From: Immundisolibacter sp.
GTDB taxonomy: Bacteria > Pseudomonadota > Gammaproteobacteria > Immundisolibacterales > Immundisolibacteraceae
NCBI RefSeq assembly: GCF_014359565.1
Contig: NZ_JACIZD010000001.1
Location: 682,001 to 746,000, forward strand
Reading direction: 5' to 3'
DNA: 64,000 bases
This document shows, piece by piece, positions 22,254 through 30,891 of the stretch (the first letter of the stretch is position 1; each line of letters opens with the position of its first letter). Below the pieces are notes generated by a model. That model saw nothing but the letters and a program-made list of their open reading frames with translations. It was not told the DNA's origin and made no database searches. Both the position numbers and the translations under genes were made by a program.

Positions 22254-22646
22254 TCAGAGGGAGGAGGAGAGGGGAGGTCCGCGCAGCGGCGGGCGACAGA
22301 AGCGGGGTGGGGAAGCGGCACGCTGCGGCGAGGCGGCGGCGGCGGTGATCCGCAGCCGGGCGAACAGGACAGTTACCAGCCACAGCGCCGCCAGCAGGAG
22401 CGGCAGGTCAAAACCCGATTTGCCGGACTTGGTCAGCGCATCTCCGACCAGCGAGACATCGCGGTCATCGTGCGCCCGGTCGTCGCGATGATCCGCGTGA
22501 TGTCCGGAATCGGTCACATGCAGGCTGGCCGGAGGCTCGCTGCCGTCAAGGCACAGGTGCAGATGCGCACCGCCCAGCCGCGCGAACAGCAAGGCTCCGC
22601 AGACCAGCAGCAGCAACCCCATCGGCGACGATTTGCGACGAGCCAT
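22254..22646 (-). CDS. Small exported or membrane protein with His/Asp-rich segment
   Basis: A 130-residue protein of no family I can name. It starts MARRKSSPMG, followed by a hydrophobic span (LLLLVCGALLFARL) that may be a signal anchor. A polar segment of about 45 residues is rich in His and Asp (SGHHADHRDD, AHDDRD), and a second hydrophobic span (PLLLAALWLVTVLF) ends in a basic, Pro/Ser-rich tail. The His/Asp cluster would suit metal binding in the periplasm. It is the first gene of the leftward czc block, 98 bases before czcC. Small His-rich proteins at the head of czc operons are known, but the role here is inference. The start is chosen because upstream codons are Arg-rich and lack a ribosome site. 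Confidence 0.65.
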   Translation of the reverse strand: MARRKSSPMGLLLLVCGALLFARLGGAHLHLCLDGSEPPASLHVTDSGHHADHRDDRAHDDRDVSLVGDALTKSGKSGFDLPLLLAALWLVTVLFARLRITAAAASPQRAASPPRFCRPPLRGPPLSSSL

Positions 22647-22780
22647 GGTTTTCAGTGTAGCAGAGCGCCGTGCACAACGCACCCGGGATGGCGTGATGCA
22701 GCGCCACAGCGCCGCAGGAGGTCAGCGCGCGGCAGTCAGGTCCGGCCCCAGTCGGCCGTCCCGGACCGGCCGAGCGTCGA

Positions 22781-23725
22781 TCACTGCGTGGCCTGCTCGG
22801 CCGGCGCGGCGGCCGGCTTGCGAAAGCGCAGCGTCATGCGGTCGGACTCGCCGATCGCCAGGTATTTCTCGCGATCCTTGTCGCCCAGGCGCAGCGACGG
22901 CGGCAGGCTCCACACGCCGGCTTCGTGGTCCTTGGTGTCGGCCGGGTTGGCGTTGATCTCGCTACTGGCCTCCAGCTCGAAGCCGGCCGCGCGGGCCAGC
23001 GCGATCACCTGATCCTGGCCGACATAGCCGGACTTGTCGCCGTCCGGCACGTCGCCGGCCGCGCGGTGTTCGACCACGCCCAGCACGCCGCCGGGTTTGA
23101 GCACCTCGTAAAAGCCCTTGAACATGGCCTCGGCCTGACCGGCCGCCAGCCAGTTGTGCACGTTGCGGAAGGTCAGCACGGTGTCGATGGAGTCCGGCGC
23201 GCCGAAGTTCGGCCTGGCGGCGTCGATTTCGCGCAGTTCGGGCTGGCCGTAGACGTCCGGCCGGGCCGCCAGCTTGTCGCGCAGGTCGGCGTTCTGCTTG
23301 GTGAAGTACTCGCGCAGGCGTTCGTCGGGCGCCGCGGCCGGGTCCGAGATGGCGCCGACGTAGTGGCCCTGCTGGCGCAGGAACGGCACCAGTAGTTCCG
23401 TGTACCAGCCGCGGCCGGGCGCTATCTCGAGCACCCGCTGATCGGCGCTGACGCCGAAAAACTCCAGCGTTTCCTTCGGATGCCGCCAGATGTCGCGTGC
23501 CATGTTGGCCGGATCGCGCCAGTCGCCGGCGACCACGCTCTCCAGCGTCGTCGCGGGTGACGGCGCCTGCGGCGCCGGCGCTGCGACGGACGGAGTCGGT
23601 GCGCCGGCCTGCACATCGGCGGCTGGCGCTGGCGGTGCGGACGCCGATTCGGATTCGGCCTGCTCGCGGCCGCAGCCGGCAAGGCTCAGGGCAAACGCGA
23701 CGGCAGCCAGAATGTGCGGCTTCAT
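22781..23725 (-). CDS. Exported class I SAM-dependent methyltransferase-like lipoprotein
   Basis: A 314-residue protein with a lipoprotein signal (MKPHILAAVAFALSLAGC, lipobox LAGC), an Ala/Pro linker to about residue 58, then a Rossmann methyltransferase domain. Motif I is VLEIAPGRGWYTELL near residue 100, with supportive LRDKLAARPD, SIDTVLTFRNVHNWL and LKPGGVLGVVEHR segments. The ending SLRLGDKDREKY is typical of a group of exported proteobacterial methyltransferase-like proteins. SAM is not expected in the periplasm, so the domain may have lost methylation or use another ligand. It is a single gene, separated from the czc block by 134 bases. Fold and export are well supported; activity is not. 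Confidence 0.85.
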   Translation of the reverse strand: MKPHILAAVAFALSLAGCGREQAESESASAPPAPAADVQAGAPTPSVAAPAPQAPSPATTLESVVAGDWRDPANMARDIWRHPKETLEFFGVSADQRVLEIAPGRGWYTELLVPFLRQQGHYVGAISDPAAAPDERLREYFTKQNADLRDKLAARPDVYGQPELREIDAARPNFGAPDSIDTVLTFRNVHNWLAAGQAEAMFKGFYEVLKPGGVLGVVEHRAAGDVPDGDKSGYVGQDQVIALARAAGFELEASSEINANPADTKDHEAGVWSLPPSLRLGDKDREKYLAIGESDRMTLRFRKPAAAPAEQATQ

Positions 23726-23885
23726 GGCGGACTCCTCCTGTGCGGGTGTGCCCCGAGCCTAACATCCGCGGCCCCAGGGGTGCGCGCGAACCTGGCATCG
23801 CTGGCCTTTGTGTCAGGCGAAGCGCTGAATGACTTTCACCCTGGGTTTTCCGGCGCCCGCCATTGGGAAAAACCCTACGGCTTTC

Positions 23886-24647
23886 CTAGCGTGCGGTCCA
23901 GCCGCCGTCGACCACCATTTCCGAGCCGGTCATGAACGACGATTCGTCCGAGGCCAGGAACAGCACCGCCGACGACACCTCGTCCGGATCGGCGGCGCGG
24001 CGCTGTAGCTGTACGCCGAGCATGCGATCGCGGACCTCGCCGTCGCGCGCCAGCAGGCCGTCCAGCATCGGCGTGTCGATCAGGCCGGGATGGACCGAAT
24101 TGACGCGGATGTTGAATGCCGTCAGGTCTGCCGCGGCGGCCTTGGTCAGCAGGCGCACCGCGCCCTTGCTGGCGCAGTAGGGCGATGCCATCGCTCCGCC
24201 GACGATGCCGAACACGGACGAGATATTGATGATGCTGCCGCCGCGGCCCTGGTCGCGCATTTTCCGGCCCACCGTGCGCACGCCCAGGAACACGCCGCGG
24301 GCGTTGATGGCCATCACGCGGTCCCACTCGTCCACACCGATGTCGAGTACCGAGACGGTGCTGCTCGCCACACCGGCGTTGTTGACCAGCACGTCAATGC
24401 GGCCAAAGCGCGCGCAGGCGGCGTCAACCACGCGTTCCCAGGCCGCCTCGTCGGTGACGTCGTGCGGCCAGGCGGCCGCCTCGGCACCCCTGGCCTGAAC
24501 CGCCGCCAGCGTTTCGGCCAGGCCCGTCTGGTCGCGGTCGGTAATGGCCACGCTGGCGCCCTCACCGGCCAGGCGCAGCGCGTGCGCGCGGCCCATGCCC
24601 GATGCCGCGCCGGTGATGAAAACGACCTTGCCGCTGACACGTCCCAT
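23886..24647 (-). CDS. SDR family NAD(P)-dependent oxidoreductase
   Basis: A 253-residue classical short-chain dehydrogenase/reductase. The cofactor motif TGxxxGxG is TGAASGMG near residue 12, DVTDEAAW marks the adenine-ring Asp, NNAGVASS is the structural motif, and the catalytic Ser-Tyr-Lys is in NISSVFG and YCASKGAVR. The C-terminus SFMTGSEMVVDGGW is standard. An Asp in the ITDRDQTG loop after strand 2 favours NAD over NADP. Substrate cannot be told from sequence. The gene stands between the exported methyltransferase and the DsbA-fold isomerase on the same strand, with gaps of 160 and 200 bases, so no operon is evident. Confidence 0.9.
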   Translation of the reverse strand: MGRVSGKVVFITGAASGMGRAHALRLAGEGASVAITDRDQTGLAETLAAVQARGAEAAAWPHDVTDEAAWERVVDAACARFGRIDVLVNNAGVASSTVSVLDIGVDEWDRVMAINARGVFLGVRTVGRKMRDQGRGGSIINISSVFGIVGGAMASPYCASKGAVRLLTKAAAADLTAFNIRVNSVHPGLIDTPMLDGLLARDGEVRDRMLGVQLQRRAADPDEVSSAVLFLASDESSFMTGSEMVVDGGWTAR

Positions 24648-24739
24648 GCTGTTTCTCCTGCCTTGTGTGTGTTGGAAAAATACGCTTATGTTTTAAAGCC
24701 GGCTTGCCCTCGCGGGGACCTGCCGGCGGGGTATGTGGA

Positions 24740-24803
24740 GATTCGCGGCGAGGGCGCCGCTCCCACAGGGGCGCCGCTCCCACGCGGGCGCCGGTCCCGA
24801 ATC
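24740..24803. repeat. REP-like unit followed by a 17-bp tandem repeat
   Basis: The 28-base unit at 24740-24767, GATTCGCGG through GCTCCCACA, matches the right arm of the repeat near 9077-9104. Its core GGCGCCGCTCCCAC starts at 24753, recurs exactly at 24770, and recurs in degenerate form (GGCGCCGGTCCCGA) at 24787, giving three copies at 17-base spacing. It lies in the 200-bp gap upstream of the SDR gene. Confidence 0.6.
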
Positions 24804-24847
24804 GGCAGCGCTCCGGCGCAGCAGCCGTGCCATTGGTTGGAGCGCCT

Positions 24848-25441
24848 TCAGGCCCGCGCCGCGCCCAGCTCGGCCAGATGCTCGGCCAGAAAATCCAGCC
24901 GGTCGTTGCCCCAGAACACCTCCTCGCCGACCACGAAGCTGGGCACGCCAAACACGCCGACCGCCTGTGCCTGCTGCATGTGCTCGGCCAGACGCCCCCG
25001 CAAGGCCGGGTCGTCCACGGCCGCGGCCAGCGCGCCCGGATCGAGTCCTGCCCGCCGGCCGGCGTCCGTGAGCACGTCGATGTCGCCGATGTCGCGGCCC
25101 TCGCCCCACTCGGCGTGCATCACTTCCACCACATACTCGCGCAGGCGCCCCTGCTGCTCGGCCAGCAGCGAGCCGGCGCCGGCGCGCGTGGGGTCGGTGG
25201 TCACCGGCGGCGGGTTGAACGGGATGCCCAGGCGCCGGCACCAGCGGCGCACGTCCTGGCGGGCGATCGGCAGCTTGCCCTTGGCGCGTTCGGGCGACGA
25301 GCGACCGTCCCAGCCGCCCAGGGGCCGCCATTCGAAGTGGCAGTCGAAGCGGTCCAGGATGCCGAACATGGACTTCGATGCCAGGTAGCAGTACGGGCTG
25401 CGGAAGTTGAAGAACACCGTCACCGGAACGTGCCTGCTCAT
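24848..25441 (-). CDS. DsbA-fold 2-hydroxychromene-2-carboxylate isomerase-like protein
   Basis: A 197-residue thioredoxin-fold protein of the DsbA/HCCA isomerase family. The N-terminus VTVFFNFRSPYCYLAS matches the family's F-x-F-x-S-P-Y signature, and FGVPSFVVGEEVFWGNDR near residue 165 is the conserved cis-Pro and substrate region. HCCA isomerases act in naphthalene and other aromatic degradation with glutathione; many relatives are glutathione-dependent enzymes of unknown substrate. ATG 25441 follows AGGAGG by a few bases; a longer in-frame extension would overlap fbp. No aromatic-degradation genes lie nearby, so the specific substrate stays open. It is divergent from fbp with 118 bases between. 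Confidence 0.82.
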   Translation of the reverse strand: MSRHVPVTVFFNFRSPYCYLASKSMFGILDRFDCHFEWRPLGGWDGRSSPERAKGKLPIARQDVRRWCRRLGIPFNPPPVTTDPTRAGAGSLLAEQQGRLREYVVEVMHAEWGEGRDIGDIDVLTDAGRRAGLDPGALAAAVDDPALRGRLAEHMQQAQAVGVFGVPSFVVGEEVFWGNDRLDFLAEHLAELGAARA

Positions 25442-25559
25442 GCGCTGCCTCCTCTTGATTGGCCGCAGATTATCAGTCCGCGCGGCCTGCCGGTGCTGCG
25501 GGTGATCGGCTATCCTGCCCAGCCATTTCCGCCGTTTTTCCGGTAGCCAGGACCGTCCC

Positions 25560-26558
25560 ATGAGCGAGCGCATTTCCCTGCTTCAGCACCTTACCCTGGC
25601 CGCCCGTGCCGGGCATCTGGATCCCGCCCTGGTCACCGTGGTGCAGCAGATCGGCGCCGCCAGCCGGCAGATTTCGGCGGCGCTGGCGCGCAGTGCCCTG
25701 GCCGGCGTGCTGGGGGCGACCGAAACCTCCAACGCCTCCGGCGAGGCGCAGAAAAAGCTCGACGTGCTGGCCAACGACGCCTTCATTCAGGCGCTGTCCT
25801 GGACCGGCGCGGTGGCAGGTATCGCGTCCGAGGAACTCGACGGCCCGTACCAGGTGCCCGGCGCGACCGGCGACTATCTGGTGCTGCTGGACCCGCTGGA
25901 TGGCTCGTCGAACATCGACGTCAACATCTCGGTCGGGTCGATCTTCTCGATCCTGCATGCGCCCGGCGGCGCCGCCGGGCTGACGGATGTGGACTTTCTG
26001 CAACCGGGCAAGGCGCAGGTCTGCGCCGGTTTTACCGTGTACGGCCCGGCCACGGTGATGGTGCTGTGCTTCGGCCACGGCGTGCAGGGCTTCACGCTGG
26101 ACCCGGTCAGCGGCGAGTTTTTGCTGACCCAGCCCGACATCCGCATCCCGGAGCGCACATCCGAGTACGCCATCAACGCGTCGAACCAGCGCTGGTGGCA
26201 GCCGCCGGTGCAGCGCTATATCGCCGAGTGCATGGCCGGCAAGGACGGGCCGCGCGGGCGGGACTTCAACATGCGCTGGGTGGGCTCGATGGTGGGCGAC
26301 GTGTACCGCCTGCTGACCCGCGGCGGCATCTTCATGTATCCGCGCGACACCAAGGACGCCAGCAAGCCCGGCAAGCTGCGCCTGATGTACGAGGCGAACC
26401 CGATCGGTTACGTGGTGGAACACGCCGGCGGCGCGGCCAGCACCGGCTACGAGCGCATTCTGGATATCCCGCCCGAGAAAGTTCACCAGCGCGTGGCGGT
26501 GATCCTGGGCTCGAAGGAAGAAGTCGACACCGTGGTCGCATACCACCGGGCCGGCTGA
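25560..26558 (+). CDS. fbp: Fructose-1,6-bisphosphatase, class 1
   Basis: Removes the 1-phosphate of fructose 1,6-bisphosphate in gluconeogenesis and, in autotrophs, the Calvin cycle. The metal-binding signature DPLDGSSNID begins at residue 111, with the upstream catalytic SEELDGP. The substrate-binding RWVGSMVGDVYRLL and the C-terminal KLRLMYEANPIGYVVEHAGG are intact. The length of 332 matches E. coli Fbp. No Calvin-cycle genes are visible in this window, so it is most simply the gluconeogenic enzyme. It is a single gene, convergent with macB with a 44-base gap. Confidence 0.95.
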   Translation: MSERISLLQHLTLAARAGHLDPALVTVVQQIGAASRQISAALARSALAGVLGATETSNASGEAQKKLDVLANDAFIQALSWTGAVAGIASEELDGPYQVPGATGDYLVLLDPLDGSSNIDVNISVGSIFSILHAPGGAAGLTDVDFLQPGKAQVCAGFTVYGPATVMVLCFGHGVQGFTLDPVSGEFLLTQPDIRIPERTSEYAINASNQRWWQPPVQRYIAECMAGKDGPRGRDFNMRWVGSMVGDVYRLLTRGGIFMYPRDTKDASKPGKLRLMYEANPIGYVVEHAGGAASTGYERILDIPPEKVHQRVAVILGSKEEVDTVVAYHRAG

Positions 26559-26602
26559 GCGGCGTCCAGCAGTCCGACTGCCCGGCTTCTGGCGCCGCCC
26601 GC

Positions 26603-28531
26603 TCACTCCGCCGCCAGCGCCACCACCGGATCCAGCCGCGCCGCCTTGCGGGCCGGCAGATAGCCGAACACCAGCCCGGTACCGACCGCGGACAGAAAGG
26701 CCATGACCGCCGGCGTGGCGGCGAAGATCACCTGCATGCCGGCCAGGCGCAGCGCCAGGCCGACGCCAAAGCCGAGCGCCAACCCAAACAGCCCGCCGAC
26801 CGTGCACACCACGGCCGCCTCGGTGTTGAACTGCAGCAGGATGTCGCGCATGCGCGCGCCGGTGGCCATGCGGATGCCGATCTCGCGCGTGCGCTCGGTG
26901 ACGCTGACCAGCATGATGTTCATCACGCCGATGCCGCCGACCAGCAGCGAGATGGCGGCCACCGTGCCCAGCATCAGCGTGAGCGTGTCGTAGGCGGTGC
27001 TGGCGGCGTCCAGGATCGACGCCAGGTTGCGCACGCTGAAGTCCTCGGTGCGGTGACGGGCCAGCAGCAGCTGCCGGATGGCCTCCTGCGTGCTGTCCAT
27101 GGTGGCCAGGTCCGCCACCTTGATCGTCAGTGCGTTCAGGTACGGCCGCCCGAACAGACGCACGAAACCGGTGGTGATCGGCACCAGCACCACGTCGTCC
27201 TGGTCGCCGCCCCAGTTGGAGGCGCCTTTCTCGCTCATCACGCCGATGACCTCGAACGGTACGTTGCGCACCAGCAGGTAGCGGCCGACCGGATCGGCGC
27301 CGTCCGGAAACAGCGTCCGCGCGACGGTTTGCCCCAGCACCGCCACCGGCGCATAGCCGCGCAGGTCACGCTCGCTGAAAAAGCTGCCGGCGGCGACCGG
27401 CCAGTCGCGCACCTCCGGCAGGCCGGTGTCGCTGCCCTGCACGGTGGTCTGGTAGTCGATGTTACCGGCGCGCACGGTCAGGCGGTTGCTGCGTTCTGGC
27501 AGCACCTGGCGCACGTTGGGCAGGGCGGCGATGGCGGTGGCGTCCTCCGGCACCAGGGTCACGATGTCGCCGCCGCCGCGAATGCCGGGCGCGCCCGGTC
27601 GGACCATGATCAGGTTGGTGCCCATGGCGGTGATCTGGGCCAGCACCTGCTGCTTGCCGCCTTCGCCCACCGCCAGCATGGCCACCACCGACGCCACACC
27701 AATGACGATGCCCAGCAGCGTCAGTGCGGTGCGCATGGCATTGGCGCGCAGCGAGCGCAGCGCCATGCGCGTGGCCTCGCCAAGTTCCGGCATCAGCACG
27801 GTGGCGGGCTCGGCCGGCGCCACGCCGGCGGGCGTGGGCGCTCGTGCCCGGTCGGCCGGCTGATCGTCCACGATGCGCCCGTCGGCGATGCGCACCACGC
27901 GCTGGGCGTGCGCGGCGACCTGGGCATCGTGCGTGATCAGCACCACCGTGCGCCCGGCCTGGTGCAGGCGCGCCAGCAGCGCCATCAGTTCCGCGCTGCT
28001 CTTGCTGTCCAGCGCCCCGGTCGGTTCGTCGGCCAGGATCACCGGCGGGTCGTTGATCAGCGCACGGGCAATGGCGACCCGCTGCTGCTGGCCGCCGGAC
28101 AGCTCGTTCGGGTGGTGCCCGGCGCGATCGGCAAGACCCAGTTCGGCCAGCAGGCGCCGCGCGCGTTCGGCCCGCTCGGTCTTGGGCAGGCCGGCGTAGA
28201 TGGCCGGCATCTCCACGTTGGCCTGCGCGCTGGCGCCGCCGAGCAGGTTGTAGCGCTGGAACACGAAGCCGAAGGTCTGGCGGCGCAGCGCGGCCAGCTG
28301 GTCGGAATCCAGCGCCGCCACGTCCTGGCCGCGGATCCGGTAGCGGCCGCTGTCGGGCCGGTCCAGGCAGCCGATGATGTGCATCAGCGTGCTCTTGCCG
28401 GAGCCGGACTGGCCCATGATGGCCACGAACTCGCCCGCCTCGATGCTCAGCGACACGTCGTCGAGCGCCCGCACCTGCCCAGCGCCGCTGCCGTAGTGGC
28501 GTGCGATGTCGGTCAGTTCCAGCAGCGGCAT
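26603..28531 (-). CDS. macB: MacB-type ABC transporter (ATPase fused to permease)
   Basis: A 642-residue inner-membrane ABC transporter that drives export of macrolides, peptides or lipoproteins through MacA and TolC. ATPase domain: Walker A GQSGSGKST (residues 40-48), signature LSGGQQQRVAIARAL, Walker B VILADEPTGALDS. A linker precedes the first span (ALTLLGIVIGVASVVAML), a large periplasmic domain, and three C-terminal spans starting at LMLGTVAAISLLVGG, with the MacB hallmark GIGVMNIMLVSVTERTREIG. This gives the usual four spans. macA lies upstream on the same strand with 91 bases between. No TolC gene is adjacent; a TolC elsewhere would complete the pump. Confidence 0.93.
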   Translation of the reverse strand: MPLLELTDIARHYGSGAGQVRALDDVSLSIEAGEFVAIMGQSGSGKSTLMHIIGCLDRPDSGRYRIRGQDVAALDSDQLAALRRQTFGFVFQRYNLLGGASAQANVEMPAIYAGLPKTERAERARRLLAELGLADRAGHHPNELSGGQQQRVAIARALINDPPVILADEPTGALDSKSSAELMALLARLHQAGRTVVLITHDAQVAAHAQRVVRIADGRIVDDQPADRARAPTPAGVAPAEPATVLMPELGEATRMALRSLRANAMRTALTLLGIVIGVASVVAMLAVGEGGKQQVLAQITAMGTNLIMVRPGAPGIRGGGDIVTLVPEDATAIAALPNVRQVLPERSNRLTVRAGNIDYQTTVQGSDTGLPEVRDWPVAAGSFFSERDLRGYAPVAVLGQTVARTLFPDGADPVGRYLLVRNVPFEVIGVMSEKGASNWGGDQDDVVLVPITTGFVRLFGRPYLNALTIKVADLATMDSTQEAIRQLLLARHRTEDFSVRNLASILDAASTAYDTLTLMLGTVAAISLLVGGIGVMNIMLVSVTERTREIGIRMATGARMRDILLQFNTEAAVVCTVGGLFGLALGFGVGLALRLAGMQVIFAATPAVMAFLSAVGTGLVFGYLPARKAARLDPVVALAAE

Positions 28532-28622
28532 CAGGCCACCCCGGAACGTGTTTCGCAGTGGCCCTTGCGGGCAACCAGGCCGTCCCGAATAAAAACCGGG
28601 GAGGGTTGCGTCGAGCTTCCCA

Positions 28623-29768
28623 TCAGAAAATGCCCCGCCGCGGCGCTACCTTGGTTTCGGCCGGGCGTGAAATGGCGATCTGCTCGCCCTCGGCCAGGCC
28701 GCTGCGCACCTGCGCGAACTGGCGCGACAGCAGGCCTACCTGCACCACGCGGGTGGCCAGTTTTTCGCCCTCCCGCACGCGCAGCTCGTAGGCCTGCGTG
28801 CCGGGCTGGTCCTGGTCCGGCCGGCGCTGGCCGAGCGCCGACGTGGGTACGGCGAGCGCGTTCTTGGCCTCGCCAAGAATGAAGAACACCTGCGTGCTCA
28901 TGCCGTTCATCAGCTGCCGATCGCGGTTGTCGACGTCCACCAGCACGTTGTAGAGCACCACATCGTTGATGACTTCCGGCGACGGCAGCACCTGGCGCAC
29001 GGTGGCCTGCCAGCGCCGCTCCAGCGCACCCAACGTGGTGAATTCGGCGGCGGTGCCGGGGCGAATGCGCATCACGTCCGCTTCCGCCACCTGGGCGCGC
29101 ACGGTCATGGTGTCCAGGTCCGCGATCTGCACGATGACCGGCGCCATCTGGTTGGCGTTCAGGGTCTGGCCCTCGCGCGAGGTCTGCGTGACCACCGTGC
29201 CGGCCATCGGCGCGAAAATCTTGGTGTAGCCCAGATTGGTCTGATCGCCGTTGAGCGTGGAGATGGCTTCCTCGATCTGCGCGCTGAAGGACTTGACCGC
29301 CGCCTCGGCCACGCGCACGTCGGCCTCGCTTTGTTCGAGCTGCTCCCGGCTGGTGGCCTGCTCGGCGATCAGGCCCCGATTGCGTTCCAGCACGAGGCGG
29401 CTGTTTTGCAGCACTGCCTGTTGCTGGGCCAGCTGCGCGGTCAGCGAGGCGATGCGCGCCTGGTCGCTGGCCACGCGTGAGGCATAGATGCGCGGGTCGA
29501 TTTCGGCGATCAGCTGGCCTTTTTCGACCACGTCGCCGATTTCGACGTGCAGGCGGCTGAGCTGTCCGGACACCTGCGCGCCCACATCGACGTAGGACTT
29601 GGGCTCCAGCTTGCCCTGGGCGGTGACCGTTTCGGTCAGGTCCCGGCGCGTCACCGGCTCGAAGGCAAGACCGGCCGGCAGTGCGGCCGGCGTGTCGCGC
29701 TGCCACAGGGCCAATCCGGCGCCCGCCAGTGCCAGCAGGACGATGGCGGCTATCCAACGCTTGTTCAT
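28623..29768 (-). CDS. macA: MacA-type periplasmic adaptor protein
   Basis: A 381-residue membrane fusion protein partner of MacB. An N-terminal anchor (WIAAIVLLALAGAGLALW) is followed by ETVTAQGKLEPKSYVDVGAQ, the MacA-type entry to the lipoyl domain, then GDVVEKGQLIAEIDPR, a long coiled-coil hairpin (IASLTAQLAQQQ to VKSFSAQIEEAI) and the second lipoyl half (IFAPMAGTVVTQTSREG). The beta-barrel region ends at PRRGIF. ATG 29768 is used. An in-frame ATG at 29792 would add MEDTGLAN and is possible; neither has a strong ribosome site. It is divergent from the PP-loop gene at 29848 with under 80 bases between. Confidence 0.92.
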   Translation of the reverse strand: MNKRWIAAIVLLALAGAGLALWQRDTPAALPAGLAFEPVTRRDLTETVTAQGKLEPKSYVDVGAQVSGQLSRLHVEIGDVVEKGQLIAEIDPRIYASRVASDQARIASLTAQLAQQQAVLQNSRLVLERNRGLIAEQATSREQLEQSEADVRVAEAAVKSFSAQIEEAISTLNGDQTNLGYTKIFAPMAGTVVTQTSREGQTLNANQMAPVIVQIADLDTMTVRAQVAEADVMRIRPGTAAEFTTLGALERRWQATVRQVLPSPEVINDVVLYNVLVDVDNRDRQLMNGMSTQVFFILGEAKNALAVPTSALGQRRPDQDQPGTQAYELRVREGEKLATRVVQVGLLSRQFAQVRSGLAEGEQIAISRPAETKVAPRRGIF

Positions 29769-29847
29769 GTTTGCCAAACCCGTGTCTTCCATGTGATTGC
29801 GGCCGCACCGGTACCATAGCCGGCCCCCGCACCGTGTTCCCACTGCC

Positions 29848-30891
29848 ATGAACCCCCCACGCAAAGCCGTTGCCCTGATCTCCGGCGGGCTCGATTCCAT
29901 GCTGGCCGCCAAGGTCATGCTGGAGCAGGGCATCCACGTCGAAGGCATCAATTTCTTCACCGGCTTCTGCGTGGAAGGCCACACGCACGCCATCCGCCGC
30001 CAGGACCGCGCCAAGCCCAAGCGCAACAACGCCCTGTGGGTGGCCGAGCAGCTCGGTATCCGCCTGCACATCGTCGATGTCATCGAGCCGTACAAGGAGG
30101 TCGTCATCAACCCCAAGCACGGCTACGGGCAGAACCTTAACCCGTGCCTGGACTGCAAGGGTTTCATGGTCGGCCAGGCGCGTACCTGGATGCAGGAAAA
30201 CGGCTTCGATTTCATCATCACCGGCGAGGTGATCGGCCAGCGGCCGATGTCGCAGCGCAAGCAGACCATGCCGATCATCGCCCGCGAGTCCGGGGCCTTT
30301 GACCGCCTGCTGCGGCCTTTGTGCGCAAAGCTGCTGCCGGCTACCCTGCCGGAACGCGAAGGCTGGGTGGATCGCGAGCGTCTGTACGACTTCAATGGCC
30401 GCAGCCGCAAGCCGCAGATGGCGCTGGCCGAGAGCTTCGGCTTCACCGAATGGGCGCAGCCGGCCGGCGGCTGCTGTTTCCTGACCGATCCGAACTACAG
30501 CCACAAGCTGGCCGACCTGTGGCAGGCGCGCGGCAGCAAGGAATACGAACTGGACGACATCATGCTGCTCAAGGTGGGCCGGCACCTGCGCCCGCGGCCG
30601 AATTTCAAGCTGATCGTGGCGCGCGAGGACGGCGAGAACAACTTCCTGACCGGCTACCGGCGCCAGTTTGCACACCTGGAGCCGATCAGCCACGGCGGTC
30701 CGCTGACCCTGGTGGACGGTGTGCTGGACGAGGCCGACCTGGAGCTGGCGGCGCGCATCGTGGGCCGCTACAGCCAGGGCCGCGAGGCGCCAGCGGTCAC
30801 CGTGCGCTACACGCCGCTGGGTGCCCAGCCGCGGGAAATTACGGTTGCGCCGCTGCCGGTGGAGCAGTTGCCGGCGCACTGGCACCTGTAG
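29848..30891 (+). CDS. PP-loop ATPase related to tRNA thiolation enzymes (MnmA/ThiI-like)
   Basis: A 347-residue cytoplasmic protein. The N-terminal PP-loop SGGLDS (residues 12-17) marks an ATP pyrophosphatase that adenylates a base, as in tRNA 2-thiouridine and 4-thiouridine synthesis. Cysteines are arranged as C100-x-x-C103 (PCLDCKG) with Cys209-Cys210 (GGCCFLTDP), plus Cys41 (FTGFCVEGH). Three of these could hold an iron-sulfur cluster, as in Fe-S dependent thiolases. A C-terminal domain of about 100 residues (LKVGRHLRPRPNFKLIVARE onward) is not part of MnmA or ThiI. Such proteins are often labelled as tRNA thiouridylate methyltransferases, which is only a guess from the PP-loop. The 3' end overlaps the convergent hypothetical gene by 53 bases. 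Confidence 0.78.
   Translation: MNPPRKAVALISGGLDSMLAAKVMLEQGIHVEGINFFTGFCVEGHTHAIRRQDRAKPKRNNALWVAEQLGIRLHIVDVIEPYKEVVINPKHGYGQNLNPCLDCKGFMVGQARTWMQENGFDFIITGEVIGQRPMSQRKQTMPIIARESGAFDRLLRPLCAKLLPATLPEREGWVDRERLYDFNGRSRKPQMALAESFGFTEWAQPAGGCCFLTDPNYSHKLADLWQARGSKEYELDDIMLLKVGRHLRPRPNFKLIVAREDGENNFLTGYRRQFAHLEPISHGGPLTLVDGVLDEADLELAARIVGRYSQGREAPAVTVRYTPLGAQPREITVAPLPVEQLPAHWHL

Noticed and set aside
24753-24803. Possible CRISPR array from the 17-bp tandem copies
   Set aside because: Repeats are directly adjacent with no spacers, and no cas genes are present.
26066-28882. 938-codon plus-strand frame over fbp and macB
   Set aside because: It overlaps two well-supported genes and has no motif; a GC-driven shadow.
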